Positions 13,762 to 20,758 of a DNA stretch of 26,006 bases are shown in pieces; within the stretch, counting starts at the first letter, position 1; each line of letters begins with the position of its first letter. The DNA comes from DATAFO01 sp046728935 (GTDB lineage: Bacteria > Actinomycetota > Thermoleophilia > Solirubrobacterales > 70-9): NCBI GenBank assembly GCA_046728935.1, contig JBKPFS010000168.1, positions 1-26,006 of the forward strand, in the 5' to 3' direction. Made by a program: the position numbers and the translations under genes. The notes under the pieces are model-generated. The model saw nothing but the letters and a program-made list of their open reading frames with translations, made no database searches and was not told where the DNA came from.

Positions 13762-14165
13762 CTAAAAGACGGCGAGGACTGATGAGGTCCCCGGCTTGCA
13801 GACGATGACCTTCCGCAGTTTGCCGTGACGCCGCTTCTTGATCTTGCGCTTCTTGGCGGTGGCCTCGTAGTAGCCCTCGGCGGGCCCACGGCCAGCCTCC
13901 AGCTCCCCTCCGGTTCGGTCGTTGTGGTACCGACCGAGGTGGGATCGCTCGACCCGAGTGGAAGCCCGAGGTACGTCACCTCGACCGTGCGCTTCCGCTC
14001 GCACTTCGGCTTGTTCGCGATTACCTCCCCGAAGAAGTCCCCGCTCTGATAGTCGATCATGACCTCGGTCTCGACCTTGACCTTCCTGACCTTGGCCTGC
14101 GCTGGGGCGGCCACCAGACCGACCGCCAACGCTCCCGCCAACGCTACGAGTACTGCCGTTCGCAT
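13762..14165 (-). pseudogene. secreted two-cysteine family, paralogue C, frameshifted
   Basis: From ATG 14165 the frame encodes a signal peptide (VLVALAGALAVGLVAAPAQA), then KVRKVKVETEVMID and NKPKCERKRTVEVTY. After TTT near 13925 the family match moves to another frame: DRTGGELEAG, AEGYYEATAKKRKIKK and VIVCKPGTSSVL, ending at the TAG at 13762-13764. One missing base around 13917-13925 explains it. In the original frame the protein runs on into a Pro/Arg/Ser-rich tail that ends at 13755 and lacks the second conserved cysteine. It could be a real recent mutation, a sequencing error or, less likely, a programmed shift. AAGGGA precedes the ATG. Confidence 0.72.
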
Positions 14166-14202
14166 GAAGTCCCTTGGGAGAGCCTGTGTTGCCTCGCGCT
14201 GC

Positions 14203-14607
14203 CTAGGTTCCGATGAAGAACACAGGGGAGACGTCGGCCTTGCAGATGAGCTTCTTGTCGCCCTTCTTACGCTTCCGCTTCTCGACCTCGGCCCGATATT
14301 CACCGCCGGCCAAGAGATTCTCGGGCTTGATCGCCCAGTCGCCTGTCTCGTCCGTGGTTCCGGAACCGACGAGCTCGTGCGCACCACCGTTGACGAGGAA
14401 GAGGCTCACCGAGCGGTTCGGAACGCACTTCGCCTTCTTCGAGTACACGTTCCCAACGAACCGGAACTCGTAGGTCGGCGGCGGCGAGTTATATCCGTCG
14501 ATGTCGACCTCGGAACTGACCCTCTTCGCCTTCGCTGCGTCAGCGGTGCCGACTCCGAGCCCCAGCGTGAGCGTGACGGCGAGGGCGATCACGACTGCCT
14601 TGCGCAT
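14203..14607 (-). CDS. secreted two-cysteine family, paralogue D
   Basis: This 134-residue protein has a signal peptide (AVVIALAVTLTLGLGVGTADA) and all family blocks: KAKRVSSEVDIDG, GNVYSKKAKCVPNRSVSLF, GTTDETGDWAI and KKLICKADVSPVF. The mature part is basic near its C-terminus (VEKRKRKKGDKK). AGGGA lies 5 nt before the ATG. It sits 47 nt downstream of paralogue E and 37 nt upstream of C on the same strand, probably one transcription unit F-E-D-C. Confidence 0.85.
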   Translation of the reverse strand: MRKAVVIALAVTLTLGLGVGTADAAKAKRVSSEVDIDGYNSPPPTYEFRFVGNVYSKKAKCVPNRSVSLFLVNGGAHELVGSGTTDETGDWAIKPENLLAGGEYRAEVEKRKRKKGDKKLICKADVSPVFFIGT

Positions 14608-14654
14608 GACTATCCCTAATCGAGACGACGTTCGAGGTGCCGGGGAGGCGCCAC

Positions 14655-15077
14655 CTAGGTGTCCTCCAGCTCGAACGGCTCTGACGTGGCGGCCTTGCAG
14701 ACGATCTTCTTGTCGCCCTTCTTGATCTTCTTCCGGGCGACGTTCGCGATGTAAGGACCGGCGGTGAGATCCTCGAACCCGACATCGACCTCCCAGTCGC
14801 CGGTGTGGTCAGTCGTGACGGTTTCCACCTCCTCGCTGCTCCCCTTCGGCGGGCCGGTGTTGCGGAGCGTGACCTCCCGGTTGCGCTCGCACTTGTTCTT
14901 CGGCGAATGAACATCGCCAAAGAACCTGAGCACGGGGCCGCCGGGAAACTCGAAGCCCTCGATCTCGATCTTGGTCGCGAGCTTCTTCGCCTTCGCGGCC
15001 TGAGTCACGCCAATGCCGAGTCCGAAGATGAGTGCCGTCGCCAGCCCGATCAGCGCTACGCGTCGCATCGCCGCCAC
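14655..15077 (-). CDS. secreted two-cysteine family, paralogue E
   Basis: This 140-residue protein has a signal peptide (RVALIGLATALIFGLGIGVT, ending near TQAA) and the blocks KAKKLATKIEIEG, GDVHSPKNKCERNREVTL, TVTTDHTGDWEV and KKIVCKAATSEPF. The first possible start is the GTG at 15077, one base after the stop of paralogue F (TGA-C-GTG), matching the B-A junction. ATG 15068 is an equally good signal-peptide start. Function unknown, presumably extracytoplasmic. Confidence 0.84.
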   Translation of the reverse strand: MAAMRRVALIGLATALIFGLGIGVTQAAKAKKLATKIEIEGFEFPGGPVLRFFGDVHSPKNKCERNREVTLRNTGPPKGSSEEVETVTTDHTGDWEVDVGFEDLTAGPYIANVARKKIKKGDKKIVCKAATSEPFELEDT

Positions 15078-15078
15078 G

Positions 15079-15486
15079 TCAGTCGCCTATCTCCTTGTTG
15101 GGCGACGTCGTCGCCTTGCAGACGAACTTCCTGCCGTGCTTCTTGAACGTCTTCTTGGCGACCTCGACGGCGTAGTTCCCCGCCGCGAGCCCGGACTCAC
15201 CGTGCCTGACCTCCCAATCGCCGGTCTCGTCCGTGGTGTCCGTGCCGACGAAGTGGTCGGCCTTGTTGGGGCCGTTGTAGACGAGTGTCACGTCGCGCCC
15301 CTTCTCACACTTGCTCTTCAGCGAGTGGACATCGCCGAAGAACTCGATCTCGGTGTCCGTGGGGAAGCGGATCCCCTCGACCTCGGCCTCGGTGGCGATC
15401 TTCTTGGTATTCGCGGCGTGGCTTGCCGTGATCGCCATGCCGAGCATCAGCGCGACCGCGAGCCCGAGGATCCCTGCACGTTTCAT
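15079..15486 (-). CDS. secreted two-cysteine family, paralogue F
   Basis: This 135-residue protein is the first of the four-gene minus-strand block. The signal peptide is AGILGLAVALMLGMAITASH, cleaved near SHAA. The family blocks are NTKKIATEAEVEG, GDVHSLKSKCEKGRDVTLVY, TDTTDETGDWEV and RKFVCKATTSP. Cysteines occur only at the two conserved positions. It is divergent from secG, and the 81-bp gap between the two starts should hold both promoters. Confidence 0.85.
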   Translation of the reverse strand: MKRAGILGLAVALMLGMAITASHAANTKKIATEAEVEGIRFPTDTEIEFFGDVHSLKSKCEKGRDVTLVYNGPNKADHFVGTDTTDETGDWEVRHGESGLAAGNYAVEVAKKTFKKHGRKFVCKATTSPNKEIGD

Positions 15487-15553
15487 TCTTCAGAACCCTT
15501 CCGAGTGGTGACCGCGCGCACCCTATCTGCCCCGCGGGCGGCAAGTCAAGCTC

Positions 15554-15559
15554 TACACT
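15554..15559 (+). promoter_or_regulatory. -10 box of secG (leaderless)
   Basis: TACACT ends 8 nt before the GTG of secG, with no ribosome site between. Confidence 0.4.
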
Positions 15560-15567
15560 CCGCAGCC

Positions 15568-15792
15568 GTGGAATCGGTGCTCGAGGTCGTCCAGGTCCTG
15601 ATCTCGGTGATCCTGATCTTCCTCGTGCTCCTGCACTCGGGGAAGGACTCGGGGCTCTCGGGGGCGTTCGGCGTCGGCTCGGGCGGCGGCTCGTTCGGCG
15701 GCGGCTCGCTGGTGGAGCGAAACCTCGACCGCTGGACGATCTTCTTCGCCATCCTCTTCGTCCTCAACACGGTCGCCCTGCTGAAGCTCTGA
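15568..15792 (+). CDS. secG: preprotein translocase subunit SecG
   Basis: This 74-residue protein has two membrane helices (VLEVVQVLISVILIFLVLLH and WTIFFAILFVLNTVALLKL). They are joined by the diagnostic SecG loop, HSGKDSGLSGAFGVGSGGGS. SecG assists SecYE in protein export across the cytoplasmic membrane. The start is GTG 15568, which gives the usual SecG N-terminus; longer upstream versions would run through the divergent promoter region and the antisense gene. Its stop overlaps the probable CTG start of the next gene, so the two are likely co-transcribed. Confidence 0.9.
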   Translation: MESVLEVVQVLISVILIFLVLLHSGKDSGLSGAFGVGSGGGSFGGGSLVERNLDRWTIFFAILFVLNTVALLKL

Positions 15793-16736
15793 GCGCGAGG
15801 CGCCCGCTAGCCGTCCTGGTCGTGGCGCTGGTCGCGCTCGCCGGGTGCGGGGGCGACGACGAGGCGCCCGCGGCGGGCGCCGCAGGCGAGCCGGGCGAGG
15901 GGGGCACGCTCACGTGGGCGCTCGACCGTGAGCCTGAGACCCTCGACCCGCTGCTCGCGGACGATTGGGGCGAGCAGCTGGTCACGCGACAGATCCACGA
16001 GCCGCTGGTCGAGCAGCTCGGCGGGCCCTTCGAGGACACCCGCCGCCAGCCGGGCCTCGCCCTCAGCGCGCGCCCCTCGAGCGACGACACGATCTGGCGC
16101 GTTGGCCTCCGCCGTGGGGTCCGCTTCCAGGACGGGATGCCGTTCAACGCCACCGCGGTGCTCGCCAACGTCGAGCGCTGGCAGAGCGTGCCCCAGGCGA
16201 CCGGCCTGCCCTCGGGGATGCTCTTCGACGCCCCGCGCCCGGACCTGGTGCGCTTCATCCTTCCCGCTCCCGACCCGGCCTTCGACCGCCGTCTCGCGTC
16301 GCCGAGCCTGGGGATCGTGTCTCCGCGGGCGCTGCGTGGAGGCGGTCGGCGGCCCGACCTCCTGGAGCCTGGGATCGGCAGCGGCACGGGCGCGTTCGAG
16401 CTCCGCGAGCGGGGCGGCGGGCGGCTGCTCCTGGCCCGCAACACGGACTGGTGGGGGATCGCCCGCGAACTCGGCCCGGCGCTCGACCAGCTCGAGTTCG
16501 AGACCATCCCCGACGGGGCCGATCGCCTCGAGCTGCTGAGCGACGGCGACGCGCAGGCGGCAGCGCCGCTCACGACCGGTCTCGCTCGCAGCGCCCAGAA
16601 CGATCCCTTGCTCACCGTGCTGTCGCAGGGGGGCGGCAAGTGGCTGGGGCTCGAGCGCTCGGTGCGCGGAATCGACTCCGGGCGCGAGGTCCCGTCGCTT
16701 CAGGCCGCGTGGCTGACGACGGTGGGGCCGGGGTAG
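15789..16736 (+). CDS. family-5 extracellular solute-binding lipoprotein, short form, probable CTG start
   Basis: The product (~315 residues) begins SARRPLAVLVVALVALAGCG, a complete lipoprotein signal with lipobox LAGC, followed by GGTLTWALDREPETLDPLLA. That and the segments VTRQIHEPLVEQL and WRVGLRRGVRFQDGMPFNA mark the SBP_bac_5 (oligopeptide/nickel-type) family. No ATG, GTG or TTG lies between the upstream in-frame stop and the GTG at 15822, which would leave only eight residues before the lipobox cysteine. CTG 15789 overlaps the secG stop as CTGA, like the GTGA and ATGA overlaps elsewhere here. The protein is much shorter than the usual ~500 residues and no permease genes follow. Confidence 0.72.
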   Translation: MSARRPLAVLVVALVALAGCGGDDEAPAAGAAGEPGEGGTLTWALDREPETLDPLLADDWGEQLVTRQIHEPLVEQLGGPFEDTRRQPGLALSARPSSDDTIWRVGLRRGVRFQDGMPFNATAVLANVERWQSVPQATGLPSGMLFDAPRPDLVRFILPAPDPAFDRRLASPSLGIVSPRALRGGGRRPDLLEPGIGSGTGAFELRERGGGRLLLARNTDWWGIARELGPALDQLEFETIPDGADRLELLSDGDAQAAAPLTTGLARSAQNDPLLTVLSQGGGKWLGLERSVRGIDSGREVPSLQAAWLTTVGPG

Positions 16737-16758
16737 CCGGCGCCGAGCACGAACGTCG

Positions 16759-16785
16759 CGTTGACGGTGACTATCACCGTCAACG
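16759..16785. terminator. bidirectional hairpin between convergent genes
   Basis: A perfect 12-bp stem (CGTTGACGGTGA, 16759-16770, with TCACCGTCAACG, 16774-16785) encloses a 3-nt loop CTA. It lies between the solute-binding protein and the convergent transporter, whose last codons run into it. No T-run follows on either side. Confidence 0.65.
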
Positions 16786-18729
16786 TCCCATTCGGGTGGG
16801 AGACCAGCCAGTAACGGGACCGACCGGAACGGGCTCCGCCATGTCGGGCACCGGCCGCCCGTCCTCGGAGGGCGCGTTGCCGCCCTCGACAATCACCTTG
16901 CACGGACGCTTTGCGAGCACGTAGCGGGTGGTCGGACCGAGCACGCGCTCGTTGCTCGGCGCGTGCTCGGTCGAGAGGTAGATCAGATCCGAGTGCCGCT
17001 CGATCGCCTCCTCGACGATCGCCGCTCCGGGGTTCCGCGAGCGGACCAGTTTCACCCGTACCTTGAGCCCTCGCGCCCGCGCCTGGAGGCGCGCGACCTC
17101 GAGCACGTTCGCGCACTTGGCCTCCTCGTCCTCCAGTCCACCCTCGAGCTCGAGCGTCCGCGGGACCTTGAGCACGTACAGGGCCTCGACCTCGGAGTCG
17201 GGGCCCACCAGCGCGGCCGCCCGATGCATCGCCTGGGTGCTGACCTCGGTGCCGAAGATCGGCACCAGCGCGGAGCGGTAGGTCGGCTCGAGGAAGCCGA
17301 TCGGGCGCGCCGGACGCTCGATCCGGTACTGGCGCCGGGGGTCGAGGCCCTGGCGGCGCCGGTAGAGGAGGTAGCCCGCCATCCCGGCGATCATCCAGCC
17401 GGTCCCGACGTAGCGGGCCTCGTCGTGGAGCACCACCACGGAGGCGAAGGCGATGCCGGTCCCGAGCGCGCCCAACACCGCCGTCATCGGCACCGGCCGG
17501 CCGCGGAAGCGCACGTTCCAGGGCGCGCGGTAGGGCCGGTAGCGGTGCGGGTCGCGCAGGCGCAGGGCGATGATGGAGACGTGGGCGACGGTGAACGAGA
17601 GCATCGCCCCGAACGCGTAGAGGTTGCCGAGGAAGTCGGTCTCGCCCGGGATCAGGAGGACGATCGCGGCGAACGAGAAGAAGGTGATCGTGAACCACGG
17701 AGTCCGGTAGCTGCGGTGGAGGCGGGAGAAGATGCTCGGCAGCTGGCGGTGCTCGGCGAGCGACCACGAGAGCCTCGAGATGCCGATCAGGCCGGCGTTC
17801 GTGGCGATGATCAGGATCGTCGCCGCGAGGACGCCGATGTAGTAACGGGCGATCGTGTCGAGGGAGCCGCCGAGCCCGAGCGCGGAGACGATCCCCAGCA
17901 CGGGGTCGTCCTTGTAGGTGGTGCCGAGCGCGGTCGAGTAGTGCCCAGCGGCGTCCTGCGTGACCGGCAGCGCCGACATCGAGACGATGGAGATCCCGGC
18001 GAAGATCCCGAGCACCGCGAAGAGCACGTAGTTGACGGTCCTCGGTACGTCGCGGCCCGGGTCGCGCGCCTCCTCGGACATGTTGGAGACCGTCTCGATC
18101 CCGGTGTAGGCGATCATCGAGACCGAGACCGCGAACAGGAGCTCGGTGTAGGTGGGGGCCACCCCGAGGTGGACCTGGTTCACGAGCAGCGCCGGGTCGA
18201 GGAGCAGCACCCCGCCGAGCACCACGAGCCCGATCTGGGTCAGCAGATCGGTCACGGCGAGGAAGATGTTGAGCTTCGTCGACTCGCCGATCCCGCGGAT
18301 GTTCAGCAGCGCGAGGATCCCGATCACCGTCGCCCCGCCGATCACGTCCCCCGGGCCGTGGCCGAGGGCGGGGAAGAAGACCCCCAGGTAGTGGGGGACG
18401 AAGAAGGCGCTGATCGCGACGGTGATGATGTAGTCGAGCGACAGGCCCCAGCCGGCGAAGAAGGAGACGACCTCGTTGAAGGCGTGGCGGGCGAACGACG
18501 AGGAGCCGCCGGCCTCCGGGAACATCGACGCGCCCTCGGCATAGGTCTTCGCCGTGAGCGCGAAGAGCCCGCCGGCGAAGATGAACACGAGCGGGGTGAG
18601 GCCGAGGGCGTGGGCGGCGACGAGCCCGAGCGCGTAGTAGATCGACGAGCCAACGTTGCCGTAGGCGGTGGCGAACAGGCCCGGGACGCCGACGCTTCGG
18701 CGCAGGCCGCGTTCCTTCAGCTGCGCCAT
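16780..18729 (-). CDS. APC-superfamily transporter with C-terminal USP-like domain
   Basis: This 649-residue protein has about 12 membrane helices (~15-465), beginning AYGNVGSSIYYALGLVAAHA and including SLDYIITVAISAFFVP and GIETVSNMSEEARDP. A cytoplasmic alpha/beta domain follows at ~490-620 (ALVPIFGTEVS, EVEALYVLKVP, SDLIYLSTEHAP, YVLAKRPCKVIVEG) that looks like a universal-stress-protein fold. Permease plus USP-like tail is the layout of KimA, a K+/H+ symporter, and of several amino-acid carriers. The KimA potassium-site Asp in SSDALSS aligns with Asn here (GNVGSSI), so potassium is possible but not shown. Two RR-type boxes lie upstream of its ATG. Confidence 0.85.
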   Translation of the reverse strand: MAQLKERGLRRSVGVPGLFATAYGNVGSSIYYALGLVAAHALGLTPLVFIFAGGLFALTAKTYAEGASMFPEAGGSSSFARHAFNEVVSFFAGWGLSLDYIITVAISAFFVPHYLGVFFPALGHGPGDVIGGATVIGILALLNIRGIGESTKLNIFLAVTDLLTQIGLVVLGGVLLLDPALLVNQVHLGVAPTYTELLFAVSVSMIAYTGIETVSNMSEEARDPGRDVPRTVNYVLFAVLGIFAGISIVSMSALPVTQDAAGHYSTALGTTYKDDPVLGIVSALGLGGSLDTIARYYIGVLAATILIIATNAGLIGISRLSWSLAEHRQLPSIFSRLHRSYRTPWFTITFFSFAAIVLLIPGETDFLGNLYAFGAMLSFTVAHVSIIALRLRDPHRYRPYRAPWNVRFRGRPVPMTAVLGALGTGIAFASVVVLHDEARYVGTGWMIAGMAGYLLYRRRQGLDPRRQYRIERPARPIGFLEPTYRSALVPIFGTEVSTQAMHRAAALVGPDSEVEALYVLKVPRTLELEGGLEDEEAKCANVLEVARLQARARGLKVRVKLVRSRNPGAAIVEEAIERHSDLIYLSTEHAPSNERVLGPTTRYVLAKRPCKVIVEGGNAPSEDGRPVPDMAEPVPVGPVTGWSPTRMGR

Positions 18730-18751
18730 GACTCAATGCTGGAACCGGGTG

Positions 18752-18800
18752 CGCTAAGCGACCGCTAAGTCGGCGGCGTGCGCGTAGAGATTTCGCTAAG
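18752..18800. promoter_or_regulatory. two tandem 11-bp-spaced boxes upstream of the APC-USP gene
   Basis: CGCTAAG occurs at 18752-18758 and 18763-18769, exactly 11 bp apart. CGTAGAG (18783-18789) and another CGCTAAG (18794-18800) are again 11 bp apart. Positions 18782-18800 are an exact inverted copy of 20741-20759. Direct repeats one helical turn apart are the hallmark of OmpR/PhoB-family regulator sites, and a KdpE-like regulator lies in the same locus. The whole gap between the two transporter genes is only 86 bp. Confidence 0.68.
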
Positions 18801-18815
18801 CCAAGGCTCGGCGCA

Positions 18816-20210
18816 TCACTCCTCGGCCTCGGCCCGGCGCTCGACCGACTCGATCCCCCGGGGGCGGCCGGCGCGATTCCAGCGCCAGTAGATGACCCCG
18901 GCGACGAGCACCGTGCCGGCGAGCGCCAGCAGCGGGTAGCCGCGCTCGAGGTTGACGAGCAGGGTGAAGACCACGCCGACCGCGCCCGCGAGGTTGGTGA
19001 TGGTCAGCAGGGTTCGCCCCTGCCGGTGGGAGAAGCGCGCCATCGCCAGCAGGCCGGCGAGGAAGCTGACGAAGACCGCGACTGCGTACACCAGGACCAG
19101 CTCCTGCTCGTGACCGCCGGCCGCGAGGATGATCGCGGCGGAGATCAGCGCGTAGACGACCACCGCGGCGACCGGGGTGTGGTGCTCGTTGGTGCGCGCG
19201 AGCGTCCGGGGGAGGAGGCCCTCCTCGCCGCCCGGGCCGAGCCGGGCAAGCGCCTTCAGCAGGCCGGGCCCCGCCTGGAACGACGATGCGGCGGCGGCCA
19301 GCAGCAGCAGCCCGCTGGAGAGCTGGAAGAAGCCGAACAGCGCCCCGTCGCCGGTCGCCGCCTTGGCCAACTGTGAGATCTGGGTCTGATCCTCGGGCGG
19401 GATGCCCACGTTCAGATGGACCGCGAGCGCCGTCAGGCCCATGGTCAGGCCGCTGACGATCACGATCGTGAGCGCCAGCGTGCCCTGGCCGAACCGTCGC
19501 CGTCCGCGGTCGCGGAGCTGCCCGAGCTGCGCGATCGACGTCGCCGGCGCCTCGGTCCCCGTCGCCAGCGCCATCGCGACGGGGAAGGCGAGGATGACGG
19601 CGACCAGCGCCGGGCTGGCCGAGCCGGTGAGGGGGGCCTCGCCGTGCGCCAGGTGCGGGTCGACCCAGCCGAAGGCGAGCACCGGGATCGACGCGACGAT
19701 GAAGAGGCAGGTCATGACCGCGAAGATCACCCGGCCCCCGTGCCCGAACCAGGTCAGCCCCGCCACCAGCAGGAGCAGGCCCATCGCGAGCGGGATGCGA
19801 GCGGGCGCCAGGGCCGGCACGTAGGCGATCAGGGCGCTGCCGCCGGCCGCGATCGAGATCGCGATCGTGAGCGCGAAGTCCACCACGAGCGCGCCGATCG
19901 GCAGGAACGACCAGCCCACCCCGAACGCCCTCCCGGCCGCCTCGGGCGACCCGCCGCCCTGGGGAAAGGCGCGCACGAGTTGCCAGTAGTTGAGGGTGAC
20001 CAGGGCGATCAGCCCGATCACCAGGGCCATCGTCGGAAGCAGCAGGTTGAGGTGCCCGTCCAGGGCGCGAAGCGCCGCCTCGATCGCGTAGGCGACGGAC
20101 GACACCGGGTCCGCCATGACCGCGAAGGCGAAGGCGAAGAACAGCAGCGCCTTGCCGCCCCGCACGAGCGGCGCCCGGACCGCAACCGAGGTGGCGCCGC
20201 CCTCAGACAT
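18816..20210 (-). CDS. KimA-like APC-superfamily potassium transporter
   Basis: This 464-residue protein has about 12 membrane helices. Several blocks resemble Bacillus KimA: ADPVSSVAYAIEA (KimA SDALSSVAYGTE), FPQGGGSPEAAGRAFG (YPQGGGAYIVSKENLG), VDFALTIAISIAAGGSALIA (VDYILTVAVSISAG) and TGTEAPATSI (TGVEAISN). The KimA potassium-site residues Asp36, Tyr43, Asp117, Thr121 and Ser125 all have identical counterparts here. These comparisons are from memory, without alignment. It lacks the USP-like C-terminal domain of KimA, and the other APC gene here carries one. It overlaps the upstream gene by 8 bp, implying coupling. Potassium uptake fits control by a KdpE-like regulator. Confidence 0.82.
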   Translation of the reverse strand: MSEGGATSVAVRAPLVRGGKALLFFAFAFAVMADPVSSVAYAIEAALRALDGHLNLLLPTMALVIGLIALVTLNYWQLVRAFPQGGGSPEAAGRAFGVGWSFLPIGALVVDFALTIAISIAAGGSALIAYVPALAPARIPLAMGLLLLVAGLTWFGHGGRVIFAVMTCLFIVASIPVLAFGWVDPHLAHGEAPLTGSASPALVAVILAFPVAMALATGTEAPATSIAQLGQLRDRGRRRFGQGTLALTIVIVSGLTMGLTALAVHLNVGIPPEDQTQISQLAKAATGDGALFGFFQLSSGLLLLAAAASSFQAGPGLLKALARLGPGGEEGLLPRTLARTNEHHTPVAAVVVYALISAAIILAAGGHEQELVLVYAVAVFVSFLAGLLAMARFSHRQGRTLLTITNLAGAVGVVFTLLVNLERGYPLLALAGTVLVAGVIYWRWNRAGRPRGIESVERRAEAEE

Positions 20211-20634
20211 TCACGAGCTCCTCCCGGGCGTCTTCCGCCCGCTCGTGTAGGGCGTCGGGGTCTGTCGCCGCGTAGAGGGGCGACTCGGGATCGCTCAGCA
20301 GCTCCCAGGTCATCGCGACCCCGCGGGCGCTGACGGGCTCGGCGCCTCGCAGCACCTGCGCCAGCGCGAGCAGCGTTCCGCGGGCACGCTGGACCTGGTC
20401 GTGGTGGAACGGGACGGCGGCGGAGAACGTCGGCTCGCCGCGCTCGACCTCGGCGACCAGGCGCTCCAGGGCGGACGCAAGCCAGCGACGACACTTGGGG
20501 CGAAGGAGCTGGGTAGCGCGCAGCGCCAGCGCCGGCCGCGCGAAGGGGTCGGCGCCCAGCGCGAGATCGTGGTCGAGCCGCGGGCGGGACAGCATCACCC
20601 GCAGTCGCAGGACTAGCGAGTGGATGGACGCCAC
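20203..20634 (-). CDS. hypothetical protein coupled to the KimA-like transporter
   Basis: This 143-residue soluble protein is helical and rich in Arg and Leu (LVLRLRVMLSRPRLDHDLAL, LALRATQLLRPKCRRWLASA, LERLVAEVERG). It has no signal or membrane segment. GTG 20634 follows AAGGAGG with 6-nt spacing, a strong ribosome site. The stop overlaps the transporter start by 8 bp, and the exact 19-bp regulator box lies 107-125 nt upstream. It may be an accessory or regulatory factor for the transporter; I do not recognise the family. Confidence 0.78.
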   Translation of the reverse strand: MASIHSLVLRLRVMLSRPRLDHDLALGADPFARPALALRATQLLRPKCRRWLASALERLVAEVERGEPTFSAAVPFHHDQVQRARGTLLALAQVLRGAEPVSARGVAMTWELLSDPESPLYAATDPDALHERAEDAREELVNV

Positions 20635-20740
20635 CGGAAACCTCCTTGGGGTCGACGAATCGATCGCCGACCAGGCTTCCCGGCTCGCCCTGAGGCGAGG
20701 GTAACGCGGCCCGACCCGGATTCAGGCGGTCCGGGGCAGT

Positions 20741-20758
20741 CTTAGCGAAATCTCTACG
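20741..20758 (-). promoter_or_regulatory. 11-bp-spaced regulator box before the hypothetical/KimA-like unit
   Basis: On the minus strand this reads CGTAGAG-N4-CGCTAAG, identical over 19 bp (with the flanking G) to 18782-18800. It overlaps the last codons and stop of the KdpE-like gene and lies upstream of the hypothetical-transporter operon. Confidence 0.65.

Noticed and set aside
16700..18736. Second long minus-strand frame overlapping the APC-USP gene
   Set aside because: Its product is an Arg/Pro/Asp-rich shadow shifted from the transporter frame; only the other frame shows membrane helices.
16963..18768. Long open frame on the plus strand opposite the APC-USP transporter
   Set aside because: It encodes a charged low-complexity product with no domain, while the minus strand encodes a clear 12-helix transporter.
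20635..20740. Possible c-di-AMP (ydaO) riboswitch before the KimA-like unit, because KimA genes often have one
   Set aside because: I could not find the conserved riboswitch blocks or a closing P1 stem; only a small CTCGCC-CTGA-GGCGAG hairpin (20684-20699) is visible. An Infernal search would settle it.
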